From Mytilus trossulus (Eukaryota; Mollusca; Bivalvia; Mytilida; Mytilidae), in assembly GCF_036588685.1 (NCBI RefSeq), contig NC_086386.1, forward strand, positions 46,051,878 through 46,115,877: 64,000 nt of DNA. Direction: 5' to 3'. The notes beneath the pieces were generated by a model. It saw nothing but the letters and a program-made list of their open reading frames with translations. It searched no databases and was not told the DNA's origin. Positions 15,301 through 23,673 of this stretch are shown piece after piece. Position 1 is the first letter of the stretch. Every line of letters starts with the position of its first letter. A program made the translations under genes and the position numbers.

Positions 15301-18300
15301 CTATAAAATTCAAGCAAAAAAAAGAAAAAAATAGAGGACTAGCATTTATACCAAAGCCATAAATCAATAGTGTAATGATTTTTTTTTCTTTAATGGAAAG
15401 TACTTTCTGATAAAACAAAAGAAAAATTCCATTGAAAGATTGACTTTTCAACCCGTCAGGGAGGCGATTTATTGTTGGTGCATTTTCTGAAATGGAACTT
15501 TTAACAATGCAAGTATTGGAGAGCTGACAATACCAAAAACGGACCAACATAAAAGTCTACCAGTACAAGGAATTAAAACTATACATTAGAGTGATGTGTT
15601 CCGAAATTCAAATGACATACAAAATGATATCAACACATTTTAAGAAAGCATATCCGAGTCACATGATTGATTGATTTTTGGTGTTTTAACGTCTTTTTTT
15701 AGCACCGCATTTATGCTATTTCGTGGTTGCCAGTTTTTATTGGATGAGGAAGCCGGAGTGTCCGGAGAAAACTAACGACCCTCGATAGGAAAACTGACAA
15801 TCCTAGTCAATTAAGATTGGAATCGAGTGCACCCACACGATCGGGATTTGAACAACTTAAAACCTCAGTGTTGACTGGCTAGTGATTACAGTAATAACTA
15901 CTTAGACCAGTCGGCCACCGAGACCCCCGGTGTCACATGAAAAAAAGGTATTTGTGAAACATAAAAGTATGTCTTAAACAAATCTTCACCTAGACAGTCA
16001 TGAAATTAGACATTCTGACGAGTGATTTTTCTCCGCACATTATCTCGTTATTCGTTCAATAAAAGATTATAATAAATAAATACCATTATATAAGATGCAA
16101 CCATGATTAATCAACATTGAGACAATCTCAAAAATATTTTCTTGCGGAATATTGGTCTTCGTCAGATGTGTTATAACTGAATCAACAGAAATGTGTTTGG
16201 CAAAATCTGCGAAACAGTACTCATTAAATTCCTTCCAATGTTCATTCACAATCATGTTCAGTTTTAACCACTTTTTCTGTTTTATCAGATCTTCAATAAT
16301 TCGTCTGTACAGTTCGTTAGGTAAGCCACACAGAGCTCTTACAATTTCTGCATAAAGATAATAGTCTTTTGTATGGCATAAATATAACGTTAATTGCTAG
16401 CAATTATTATTGAACCTTGACATTCCATAAATGTTCAACAGAACACAAATTGTTTTAATATAAAGATCTTACTTCAGACTTACATTCGTTCTAAAAAAAA
16501 CTGTTGGCATATTGCATCGTAACATTGTATACAAATATAAAAGTCATAAATGAAAATTTGATTGTTGTATTATATTTTGCGGTTGTACCCAAACTTTTTA
16601 TAGTTATAATATCTTAATTAGCAATGTCTTATTTTAGTAGAATAGTTTAATGACTTATTGGATGGCCATTTATAAATCTAATAAAAAATACCACTTTAAA
16701 TATAAAATTCGGGCGTCCAAAGCGATAAAATTAGAAAAAGTAAAAAAACAAAACTACTAAATCCAAAGAAAAATCAAATCAGAAAGTCCTTAATTAAATG
16801 GCAAAATCGAAAGGTCAAAAACACCGTTCACGACTTGATACATATATTTCCTTTTGACGAAAATAGTGGATAAAACCTGGTTTTAAGGAAAATTCCTATC
16901 TGGAAAAATCAAACATTATAATAGAAAACCATGACATGTAAAGATACGTAAACACATTAAGATGAATATGACAAAAAGAGCATATAATGTTTATCTCATT
17001 TATACGCTGTCAATAAAATAATACGTACAAAAGAAGGGAATCTTTTAACTTGACATTTGTGTAGCATTTGAGTGTATTTTTAATTTTCTTTATTTTTTTT
17101 TTATTATTTTTTTATTTTTTATTTCTTCTTTTGTTGTATTTTCATTTTCTTTCATTATGATTTTTTTTCATTTTTCCTATTTCATGTAATTACTTAATAT
17201 TCATTCTTGTTCTATATCGTTGTAATATTGCTTGTTGTGTTCATCAAATAGTTACTTGAAAATAAAAAAAGAACATGTGGTATAATTGTCAATGAGACAA
17301 CTCTCCACAAGAGACCAAAATGACTATTGCAGTTGATATTTCAAGGAAACGGATTTGTATAAGCTATGTACAGCATGTTTCCAAAGCCTATTTTTAAAGC
17401 GTATTTTTGTGTGAAGATATATTTCTAATGATGACTACAAGTAGCATTGTCATAACAGCGTTGACAAGACCATTCTTGGTGTGCTCAGGTTATCAATTGA
17501 GTCGGTCAGATTATATGAGCATTCGTCTGTATTGCCCACTTGTCATATCGTACCTGATACAGACATTTAAACTATGGGGTTACCAAAGGTTCTAAACGCA
17601 GTAATCAAATAATAAGAATATATATAACTAGCAGAGGACTTAATCTTGTGTATTGATTTAAATGTTGAATACTTGAACTTTTTTTTTCTTCTCGTGCACT
17701 TGCATGTACTTTCTCTTTTATTATATTCAAATCCCCATTGGAAGGAATCTGACAAACAGAGTGCGCGTAAAATCTCTGTTATCATTAGCCAATGACGAAC
17801 AAGTTAAAAGTAAATGATTCAGTATTATTACCAACATAAATATAGTGGTTGTCTACGCTGTTATGAAAATGATTCTAAATATGTTTTAACTCTTAGAGGA
17901 TATCTTAAAACATATTGCGTTTCGAAGGGAAAAATTAAGTTTTATTTCATTTTATAAAAAGCTATGTCATACTAACCAGGGCTACATCTGTCTGTTAGTG
18001 TAATTGTATTAGATATCAATATCATACACTGTTCGACAATTTCTGTGTGTTTTTCTGAATTGTGATTTTCAATTTTGCACAATTTGACCAACTCTGTAAA
18101 GGTATTCGCAGTATCCGTTATGATTTTCGTTTTACATTTTGCAAACAAAGCTCTGCATTGTCTGCACGTGTTTAAAGTTACTCTCTCCTCTACCGTTGAA
18201 GTTGGAACGGATGCACTTTCGTCGAAATTTTTAGTTTTCAATTTTTCAGGTACAATAACTGTTTTTTCACTCTTTGGCAGAAGAACAGCATCTAAATCGA

Positions 18301-21300
18301 AAAAAGATATTTTATAATACTATCGAAAAACATTCAAAACTCTTTTTTCATTTTTCAAAAACTAATTCGTATAACATACTTTCGTATTATTTGCAGAACA
18401 TGCATTTGTATAACTATCACTTACGGCTTAATGAACATTTCGCTAAATTATATGTTTCAATACTTCAGAATGAATAGTTCCGACTCCAGTGATCTTTATT
18501 ATTTATTGTTTATTACTCACTTCCATTGAATGTGCTCATCAAACTTCTCTTTTAACACACCAATGGCAAGAACGACAGGAAACCAATGCCATTTCCCCTT
18601 GTCATCCCTATCTTTAAGTACATGCTGAGTTAGATTAGTTTTCTATGTTATGTCATGTGTACAATTGTTCATCTGTTTGTCTTTTTCATTCTTAGCCATG
18701 GCGTTGTCAGTTTATTTTCGATTTATGAGTTTGACTGTCACTCTGGTATCTTTCGTCCCTCTTTTAGAAATTCTATAATTTCAGATTTAAATTTTAAATA
18801 ATAATCTGAATGCTTTTAGAATAGTTATCTTATATACACCACTATACTATCTACATGGCCTTTATGCTTTTTACCGTTTCGTTTTAAATACCTTGAATGC
18901 TTTTTTTATAGCTTTTATTTTAACCCGACTTACAAGCTGTATCAGTGTTCTTCACATATTCAATTGGAATCTTCCCAGATCTGTCTTTTAGATTAACGTC
19001 ACATTCATGATTGATCAGCAATCTAAGGAGAGTATCACCGAGAGTGGTGGCCAAAATATCCTTGCTTTTCACGATTAGATGCAATCCTGTGTCTCCTTTT
19101 ATGTCAACATTGTTTCTCTGTGAGCTTGAACTAGTTGACAATAGGTATTTTAAGAACTCCACTTTCCCTGATTAAATAGAAAGCAAAGCGTCGAATCATA
19201 AATACGGCAAATGATTTACATTGCATTAGTCTAAATCAATTTGTTTTAATTTAGTCTAACAGTTTAAATTGATCAACTTTTCACTCAAAGTTGCCCATTA
19301 ATGATACATATATTTCGGTGATTACTTAAGTTGATTCACGTGACCATTTAACAGTGATTTGCAAATTGGGATTTCCATTCTTTTATTTCATTTGCATTTT
19401 CTTTTATTAATATGTTCATGATTTATCCTATTTAACCAAATGAAACAACGAATACATCTGACCTGTCTCAAGTGATATCTGGATTCCATAATGAATACGA
19501 CTCTGTTGCATTTCACTTTCAAAATTGTCCAGTAAAGCTCCATTTTTCAATAGTTCTATCGACAATCTCAATCCCCACTCTTTCTTTTGCCTTGTCGATG
19601 TATTTTTTAGTAAATCACAAACATTAATTTTACGACAACAACATTTTGAGAAAAGACCGGCAAATTCTGAGTCAGTTCCTTTCGTATTTCCAATGATTGC
19701 ATAGCAAACACCATTCCAATTTTGTGTAGTAGATAAGTGTTGTACTATGGCTTGTTTCAATCTATCAGATTCAGGTTTTTGCACCAAATGATCTATATCA
19801 ATTGATTCCTCCAAATCTATGATTACAAAACAAATCCATTATTACACAACTGCAGGATACACTTAAACAAAAAAGTTACTAGAAATGCAAATTGGGTGAT
19901 TGATTGCTGACATTTGTTAGAATAAGTATATCATGAAAAATAGAATTTATAAAAGTCACGTGGGTGTTTATAATTTTGACCCCTATTTCTGTTTCTGAAA
20001 ACATCTTAGAAAGTTAAAAAAATCATAAATCATTAAGATACAAAAATCTGATGCTGAAATCATTCAATATATTTATCTCCGTTAATATGATATTCCTAGA
20101 TTCCTCGGCGTTACGTATCTTATCATGATTTTAGTATGTTACAAATATCCACGACTGTCATAATCTATTATAAGACGAATTCTCATAAAACTTGCCAATA
20201 TGCAATTATTTTTTGGTTTATATAATTTGATGTTGAAACCATTCATTGTGTATGATGTATACAAATCATATCTTTGCTTATTACCTTCCGTTTCACATAC
20301 GATATTAATTATTTCTGCATAAAAATAGGATTGGTAAGATGTTCTTTTATCTGTTTGTAGAGAGATTTCTATGCTTTTTATAAAACAATGTAATGCATTA
20401 ACAAAGTTCTTTAGCATCTTTTGGGCCATTCCTTCTCTATGATATCCCTGTCAAATAAAAATAAAAAAGCATCAAGTATTTTCCCAACATATTCCAATAA
20501 AGGCAACAGTAGTATACCACTGTTCAAACTCACAAATCCATGGACAAAAAACAAATTCGGCCCAACAAACTAAAACCGAGGGAAACGCATAAAACATAAG
20601 AGGAAAACAACGACACAACACTAAAATGTAACACACACAGAAACGGACCAAGTATAAGACAAAATCCAACGAGAATAACAAATATAACATCAAAACCAAA
20701 TACATGAATTTGCGATTGACAAGTGCCGTGACACGTCTTATCGCCAGGTGAATTTACACTTAAAAATAAGAGAAAACAAACGACGCAACGTTAAAATCTA
20801 ACACACACAGAAACGAACAATAATATAACAATGGCCATATTCCTGATTTGGTACAGGACATTTTAACTATTAGTTAAACTCAGTGCAATGTATGCAACCA
20901 ATTAGAACATTGACAAAGACTTTGTTTTTATTCATAGAATATCATACGGTTATTTGATACTATATATAATAAATTGTCATGGTATTCTTCTATGACAAGT
21001 CGTCATGTTTTCACACTAATAAAAAAAATGTTTTTTGACAAATTTGTGATATTAATGGTCGTTTTTCATTCATTTAAAACAGTTGAGAGTTATGAAAATA
21101 TCTCTCACCACTTATGATGTTCTTATATAAATCATTATTAATTAATTTCCACTTATGTCTTACCATTGCCCATTTTGGAGACAGTTTTATACATTCAGTC
21201 GCCTCTTCAATGCTTTTTGTGTACTTTCCAAGTTTATGATATGCTTTTGACCTCCAGCAATGCAGGTTTGCGATTTCACTATTGCTAAGTTTACTTTGAG

Positions 21301-22055
21301 TCGCAACTTTTAAAGCATTTGAGTAAATATCAAGAGCCTCCTTATGTTTTCCCCTTTTCTCTGCTTCAGATGCCTGTTGTTTCAGGCTTTCTACAATTTG
21401 AATATAATGAATGCTTTAAACATCGATCAACATCCATTCATCATGGCTAAACATTAAATTTGGCAATAACATCATACCACGATAGATGTGCAATCTAATT
21501 ATTTTTTTTCATATTTACATACATACATGAAACATTATTTTGATAAAATGAACTGCGATATAATAGAGAACGGTTGCAAATTTATACAAAATGCTACAGT
21601 GAAAAAGAAAATAACAAACTTATTTCAAATTAAACGATTTTTTCAATACAGAGACTAATATTACTATTGTTAATCATTCGACAAAAATGAGGTTTAGTGC
21701 TCATAAATAACCTATTGAGCAGGTTCGTTAATGAAAGATTGACAATGAGAAAAGCATGCAAAAAGTTTGTTCTTTCGAATCTAGTGAAAACCAAAATTTT
21801 TATGAACATGAAGAGATATGACCTAAGTTCTTACTAAGAAACAACAACCTCTAGTTAAATCAATATAATCATATTCATTATCATTGTTGTATTTTTACTT
21901 TAGTTCATTATATTTATCATAACCTTGATGGGCCGGTAATTGCTTTATTAAAGTGTTTTGATTTTAAATTATTAAGATATTTTCTAATTTATTTTCTATT
22001 CTATAGATTAGGAAAATATTTTACCAATTGAAGCTTGTCCATATGAGCTATCCAT
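223..22055 (-). CDS. TRANK1-like: TRANK1-like gene (TPR, ankyrin repeats, SF1 helicase), 18 exons visible, 3' end off the window
   Basis: The exons join to about 1,827 codons and run off the left edge; vertebrate TRANK1 is roughly 2,900 residues. Order of domains: TPR helices (about residues 11-140), ankyrin-type repeats (about 259-336 and 530-640), a charged linker rich in E, K and S (about 640-812), then a UvrD/SF1-like ATPase. Seen motifs are Walker A GRSGTGKTT (about residue 1053), Walker B YIDETQD (about 1390), motif III GDTAQSI (about 1418), LTHNYRSHTG (about 1464), EAKGLEFDDVLLYN (about 1563) and QLYTAITRAR (about 1640). TPR-like helices follow. All key ATPase residues are present, so an active NTPase is expected; substrate is unknown. 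Every intron has GT..AG ends and phases agree except between the exons at 2294 and 1575. The ATG at 22055 follows a splice acceptor, so an upstream untranslated exon is likely. TRANK1 identity is from recalled family motifs. Confidence 0.88.
388..1258. other. TRANK1-like intron with homopolymer junction
   Basis: No gene seen. A run of about 16 T directly followed by about 11 G sits at 1056-1082 and is a likely length-variable or sequencing-error-prone site. Confidence 0.6.
1259..1575 (-). CDS. TRANK1-like exon 17, C-terminal TPR-like helices
   Basis: 317 bases. Opens SDIESFAKPSLEEDWIKRGE and continues with helical pairs AADCYKKGGDNMKEKLADA and ELGKYTYAGKCLENTKDFRL, typical of the TRANK1 C-terminal repeat region. 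Acceptor TTTTTCAG; donor GTAAAAGA in phase 0. The upstream phase problem is described under the previous exon. Confidence 0.82.
1746..1892. mobile_element. Short inverted-repeat element (MITE-like) in TRANK1-like intron
   Basis: About 147 bp framed by GTTCCGGACC and its complement GGTCCGGAAC. The interior has several copies of CATATGGTC and its variants on both strands, including the palindrome CATATGGTCATGACCATACG. No coding capacity. No clear target duplication was found. Confidence 0.7.
2294..2454 (-). CDS. TRANK1-like exon 16, helicase motif VI
   Basis: 161 bases. LKQLYTAITRARVNVWIFD is SF1 motif VI with its catalytic arginine. Acceptor TTCTTCCAG. The donor was set at CTG|GTACAAAC, which ends in phase 0, but the following exon needs a one-base carry. 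A slightly longer exon (adding V-Q-T-V) with a weak or non-canonical donor, or a missed small exon, would solve this, so the 3' boundary is uncertain. Confidence 0.85.
2672..4392 (+). mobile_element. 5'-truncated Penelope-like retroelement in TRANK1-like intron
   Basis: Contains a reverse transcriptase reading frame followed by about 620 bases of 3' tail ending near CCCCATTTCCATTCTCAATTTTA-type sequence. The same tail occurs without the coding part at 33545-34112 and inverted at 33125-33290. The 5' end is cut inside the RT domain, as expected for target-primed insertion. It lies antisense to the host gene. Class assignment (Penelope-like) is inferred from RT motif style. Confidence 0.75.
2685..3764 (+). 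CDS. Reverse transcriptase, N-terminally truncated, otherwise open
   Basis: 360 codons with no internal stop. RT motifs in order: FDFSTLYTTLPH (motif A, about residues 14-25), GIPMGTNCAPLIADLFLY (motif B, about 98-115), RYLDDILALNN (motif C with YxDD, about 142-152), then NGKLNTKIYDKRDDFSFPI. The first in-frame codon after an upstream stop is TTG, with no ATG ahead of motif A, so the original N-terminus (fingers region) is missing. No GIY-YIG endonuclease is visible at the C-terminus. An open frame of this length suggests a young insertion. Confidence 0.82.
   Translation: MHAHIGDFESVQSFDFSTLYTTLPHILIKKKFTHLIKWAFKKSECEYICSNSFRSFFSSNKQKNYVNWTCFDTIYALEFLLDNIFVRFGDSVYRQIIGIPMGTNCAPLIADLFLYCYELQFMTKISKDPSKQHLINKFNNTFRYLDDILALNNDDFSMYINEIYPAELTLNKANTNNDHCPFLDLDIYITNGKLNTKIYDKRDDFSFPIVNYPFLDGDVPLSPSYGVYISQLVRFARVCNNVLDFNERNLCITEKLLHQGFRYHKLVKTFTKFYHRYKDIIRKYSSTCRLFIRSGISHPIFYGNILYKAQRCQYSPQKLTKPLNRLIKKGYNYDTVVKSLKIAYFGVNIESLIRSLRRN
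4695..4845 (-). repeat. Dispersed repeat, GACGAAACGCG family, degenerate copy
   Basis: Minus-strand fragment with the family order (AGACTCTTCAGTGACACTCG, then AAATAAAGTACGAAGTTG, then GGGCATTTAGGACAAAAACA). Related copies are at 11701, 25646, 28960, 38225, 40325 and 56132. Confidence 0.75.
4861..4954 (-). CDS. TRANK1-like exon 15
   Basis: 94 bases encoding ASKDWRVVTSFIKD to ITRLRD, the short linker between SF1 motifs V and VI seen in TRANK1 proteins. Acceptor TTGTTTAG, donor GTATAGTG, carrying one base into the next exon. Confidence 0.83.
4955..5409. other. TRANK1-like intron, nothing recognised
   Basis: Between exons 14 and 15. AT-rich with no repeat or coding signal that I can name. Confidence 0.5.
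5410..5820 (-). CDS. TRANK1-like exon 14, helicase motifs IV and V
   Basis: 411 bases, phase 0 both ends. Shows DVYQLTHNYRSHTGIVAL (motif IV region with the conserved NYRS) and LILTIYEAKGLEFDDVLLYN (motif V). Acceptor GTTTTCAG, donor GTAGTAAA. Confidence 0.92.
6183..6512. repeat. Inverted-repeat element in TRANK1-like intron
   Basis: The outer ~63 bases on each side are imperfect inverted copies: TTAAATGCATTTTG on the left and CAAAATGCATTTAA on the right, each with an inner GATGGGCATTTTTTTTCC or its complement. The spacer is about 200 bp and has no reading frame. Looks like a non-autonomous foldback element. The rest of the 5821-6906 intron shows nothing else. Confidence 0.7.
6907..7922 (-). 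CDS. TRANK1-like exon 13, helicase core with Walker B
   Basis: 1,016 bases, the largest exon. An acidic patch (DESGSDDSGSEDEIE) separates an insertion domain from the core motifs YIDETQDFTQAELSLL (Walker B, motif II) and GIFMTGDTAQSIMKGVSFRF (motif III). A DETQ box, not DEAD/DEAH, is characteristic of UvrD-like SF1 helicases. Acceptor TTTCAG, donor GTAAATTA. Confidence 0.93.
7923..8575. other. TRANK1-like intron, nothing recognised
   Basis: Between exons 12 and 13. Short open frames here on the plus strand have no recognisable protein features and are judged chance frames. Confidence 0.5.
8576..9458 (-). CDS. TRANK1-like exon 12, helicase N-part with Walker A
   Basis: 883 bases. Encodes the region before the ATPase core (RLIWEEAISFSQR, IWDIVLDHKKVHR) and then the Q-motif-like VTELEYQMISLPQ followed by Walker A in IILIGRSGTGKTTCCLYRLW. 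The invariant Lys and Thr are present. The donor at 8575 leaves one base for the next exon. Confidence 0.93.
9459..10081. other. TRANK1-like intron, nothing recognised
   Basis: Between exons 11 and 12; AT-rich, no motif. The shorter intron at 10184-10591 is likewise featureless. Confidence 0.5.
10082..10183 (-). CDS. TRANK1-like exon 11, linker
   Basis: 102 bases encoding 34 residues from LESNDLDEYFYLSKQQ to KKNLELE, hydrophilic and probably coiled-coil. Acceptor AAATTTAG, donor GTAAGTAA, phase 0 at both ends, so also frame-neutral if skipped. Confidence 0.78.
10592..10627 (-). CDS. TRANK1-like exon 10, 36-base microexon
   Basis: Encodes VEIVQQGEDIEV in phase 0, flanked by acceptor ATCAACAG and donor GTATGT. 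Both neighbours are also phase 0, so it could be included or skipped without breaking the frame. It lies in the charged linker before the helicase. Confidence 0.75.
11701..11956 (+). repeat. Dispersed repeat, GACGAAACGCG family
   Basis: Plus-strand copy with ATAGATTACCTTAGCCGTAT, then GGGTCCTCAACTCTTCAACT, GAGCGTCACTAATGAG, GACGAAACGCGCGTCTGGCA and a final CCTGGTACCTTTGATAACTA. The remaining parts of the 10628-12333 intron show nothing else. Confidence 0.85.
12334..12884 (-). CDS. TRANK1-like exon 9, last ankyrin repeat and charged linker
   Basis: 551 bases. The first third is ankyrin-like (HQLDGKGNTLFHLVARHKF). The rest is low-complexity and charged (EKENKDKSKFAESSSEKD and similar), probably disordered. 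The donor is CAT|GTAAGC at 12333, which leaves phase 0 for the following 36-base microexon. Confidence 0.85.
14031..14312 (+). repeat. 3' tail of a Penelope-like retroelement (second tail type)
   Basis: Begins near TTTACCGGATTTGTTATCAC and contains GGTGCCACATGTGGAGCAGG, GGGGTTCGTGTTG and GAGTTTGACTGTCCCTTTGG. The same tail sits directly behind RT coding sequence at 44740-45540, which shows that this repeat is the untranslated 3' end of an RT element. The other 1.9 kb of the 12885-15141 intron shows nothing I can name. Confidence 0.82.
15142..15300 (-). CDS. TRANK1-like exon 8, ankyrin repeat
   Basis: 159 bases. DGKSCIKHAIRRKQYLLLEK and GDTPIHAALEIDMKIDK show the G-x-TP-IHAAL ankyrin signature. 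Acceptor TTTTATAG, donor GTAAGAG. Phase joins to GTLTIFNQC in the next exon. Confidence 0.87.
15664..15928 (-). repeat. tRNA-derived SINE (minus strand)
   Basis: Read on the minus strand it opens GGGGTCTCGGTGGCCGACTG, with an A-box-like TGGCCGACTGG and a B-box-like GTTCAAATCCC about 60 bases later. It then has the conserved GGTGCACTCGATTCC and ACTCCGGCTTCCTCATCC blocks and ends with ATCAATCAAT. The tRNA-like part is degenerate and is not a functional tRNA gene. Lies in the 15301-16083 intron. Confidence 0.8.
16084..16347 (-). CDS. TRANK1-like exon 7
   Basis: 264 bases, acceptor TTATGCAG, donor GTATTTAT. Encodes EIVRALCGLPNELYRRII and ends with VSMLINHGCILYNG, which looks like the second helix of an ankyrin repeat. 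Phase 1 at both ends, joining cleanly to the ankyrin exon at 15142-15300. Confidence 0.82.
16348..17976. other. TRANK1-like intron with T-rich tract and repeat fragment
   Basis: T-rich low-complexity sequence at about 17080-17180. A fragment of a common mollusc repeat at 17265-17332 (ATGTGGTATAATTGTCAATG followed by AGACAACTCTCCACAAGAGA). Nothing else is recognised. Confidence 0.6.
17977..18291 (-). CDS. TRANK1-like exon 6, linker with cysteine-rich part
   Basis: 315 bases, acceptor GATTTAG, donor GTTAGTAT. Encodes a lysine/serine-rich linker followed by NTCRQCRALFAKCKTK, which has CxxC spacing but no full zinc-finger pattern. Open throughout and in phase with both neighbours. Confidence 0.8.
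18630..18768 (+). repeat. Fragment of Penelope-like 3' tail
   Basis: Matches the end of the 14031-14312 repeat: TTTTCTATGTTATGTCATGT, CCATGGCGTTGTCAGTTTAT and TCTTTCGTCCCTCTTTTA, in the same orientation. Lies in the 18292-18933 intron. Confidence 0.78.
18934..19167 (-). CDS. TRANK1-like exon 5, ankyrin repeats
   Basis: 234 bases. Ankyrin consensus pieces are visible: KGDTGLHLIVKS, LLRLLINHECDVNLKD and RSGKIPIEYV. The strong donor GTAAGT at 18933 was preferred over the reading-through to a TAA 10 bases later, because it leaves the one-base carry that the next exon needs. Confidence 0.85.
19463..19816 (-). CDS. TRANK1-like exon 4
   Basis: 354 bases, acceptor ATCATAG, donor GTCAGATG. It encodes DLEESIDIDHLVQ and continues through a cysteine-rich stretch (FSKCCCRKINVCDLL) to GIQISLET. 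Helical and without a motif I can name; it links the N-terminal TPRs to the first ankyrin repeats. Phase 1 at both ends. Confidence 0.82.
20285..20447 (-). CDS. TRANK1-like exon 3, TPR helices
   Basis: 163 bases. It starts GYHREGMAQKML, completing the TPR pattern begun in the previous exon (KWAM followed by GYHREG), and ends in one base of an aspartate codon before donor GTAATAAG. Hydrophobic and helical, with no other motif. Confidence 0.85.
20490..20880. repeat. Dispersed mollusc-type repeat in TRANK1-like intron
   Basis: Contains GGCAACAGTAGTATACCACT, AAAACCGAGGGAAACGCATA and GACACGTCTTATCGCCAGGT, then a second partial copy of the same unit (about 20760-20880) that ends in GGCCATATTCCTGATTTGG. 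I recognise this family from bivalve sequence; its class is unknown. Confidence 0.65.
21164..21390 (-). CDS. TRANK1-like exon 2, TPR helices
   Basis: 227 bases, from acceptor AAATTGTAG to donor GTAAGAC. The reading has classic TPR features: EAEKRGKHKEALDIYSNAL, then a second helix pair with AYHKLGKYTKSIEEATECI and the LSPKWAM turn. TPRs are protein-binding scaffolds. Phase matches the exons on both sides. Confidence 0.88.
22025..22055 (-). CDS. TRANK1-like exon 1 (start codon)
   Basis: The exon encodes MDSSYGQASI plus one base of the next codon, then a GTAAAATA donor. An acceptor-like TTGTTTAG ends at about 22088, so the first coding exon seems to carry about 32 bases of 5' UTR and to be preceded by a non-coding exon not located here. 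The start is chosen because it is the only ATG in this exon and phase 1 joins cleanly to the next exon. Confidence 0.65.
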
Positions 22056-22087
22056 TTCACTATAAAATTTGAACTGCACCTAAACAA

Positions 22088-23100
22088 AAAATTCTGCTAA
22101 TCTGAAACCGAAAAAGGTCATTGTTAAACACATTATGTTATGTGAATCTGGTTAGTCATATTTGTCACAGTTTTGCTGGTAATATCGACATGCTTTAAAT
22201 GTGTTATCTTTTTTTACATCGTACCTTAGGGGAACTTAACAAGTATTAAGAGAATCCAACATCATGCATGTGCTTACCTGTCGCTAAAACAGTATGTATG
22301 TTTTAAATTGCAAGATTTGTTCATGCTTCAGACTATTAATACTCATCAGTGATCAAATCCAAAAGTCAATTGGCCAAATAAAGTATTGGAATGAAGTGCT
22401 TTGGGGACCCAAAATTACGAATGGTTTTGCAAAATTATTTACTCCTAAGATAGAAAATCCTTAACATTTTGAACAATCCAAAGCTTTGTAAAGACTTCAT
22501 TCATAAATGTGACAAAACCAATAATAAAGCTTGTTAATACAAAATTGTAAGATAATGAATCTCGCTAGGGTTAGCCCCTCAAATAATGCTAGCAGCACCT
22601 GCTTTGTTAAGCAAACATAGTGTAACTGTAATAATAGGGAATAATAATATATATGAAATAATTAGGAAATTTATAGATATGACATTTACAGTTCCTTGTG
22701 ATATAAACCACAAAAAATGTTTTTATAGAGTTGAGTCATCGACACAGCGTTTCCGTTTCGATCAACTAATTTGTATTGCTGTTATAGTTTTTCGTTAAAA
22801 GTGTCCAACTTTTGATTAAGTACGTATGATTTGAATATGCACACAACTGTCAAATGTAAGGACTTTCGACGAGGCAGACTACTAATAAAAAATTGAAAAC
22901 AACGCGTGTTAAATTGTTTTGCGTCCAAAGCGCTTAACTGGATTTACCTTCATCAGGAACTACTGAAAATGGGAAGTTTATAATGGGGTAATTTAGGGTA
23001 AATTGTCAAGTCTTTGTATTAATTTAAAGAAAAAAGGGTCCAGAAATTGACTGTATAACCTCTACAGTCTGACGTAAAGACCACTTGGATATCAAACATC
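22088..23100. other. Upstream region of the TRANK1-like gene
   Basis: Holds the presumed promoter and untranslated first exon, but I cannot place a TATA box or start site. A short repeat-like patch with AACGCGTGTTAAATTG and TGCGTCCAAAGCGCTT is at about 22900-22965. Confidence 0.4.
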
Positions 23101-23104
23101 TTAA

Positions 23105-23669
23105 GGAGGCTCGCGGGTATAAGATTTTCAGAAGAAGAAAAAAACTTTTATATTTCATTTCAAATTTTATTAATTACATTTAGTAGTTGTTACTTTATCT
23201 TAGGGTACAAAAATCATTCCAAAAAATCTTTTCGTGTTGGCAAAAGGTGACTTTTAAAATGTATATATCATTGGAAAAGCTCCAAATTACCTCCCTTTGG
23301 TGCAAAAATGCCATTTTTTGGCATTAAAATTGTAATATCTTTTTTAACTCATCGGTGACCTATATTTTTTATGGTTGTTTTCGAAAAAGCTGTACATAAA
23401 CTAAATAATTGTAAAATTTAAGCGATTTCTGTAATTAGGTTCTTTTTTTATTTCGATATTACCGATTTTTCTCCTATTAATTCAACAGAAAAAAAGAACA
23501 TTAAAAAAAAGTATGTCCCGTTCGAAGGGAGATTGTGAGCGTAAATAAACGGTGACCCCATTTTTTTATTTCATTTTTCAATTAAGTATAAGATAAAGTT
23601 CATATATACAAAAATAAGGCGAAATCCTATATTAAATTAAAAAAAAATGATTTAGACCCGCGAGCCCCC
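23105..23669. mobile_element. TTAA-flanked MITE (piggyBac-type target)
   Basis: 565 bp with terminal inverted repeats GGAGGCTCGCGGGTATAA (left) and GGGGGCTCGCGGGTCTAAA (right, complement), directly flanked by TTAA at 23101-23104 and 23670-23673. TTAA duplication is the hallmark of piggyBac transposition. The interior has no transposase frame, so the element is non-autonomous. Confidence 0.85.
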
Positions 23670-23673
23670 TTAA

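Noticed and set aside
15840..15926. Possible tRNA gene on the minus strand
   Set aside because: A- and B-box-like parts are present but the cloverleaf is degenerate and continues into SINE body sequence.
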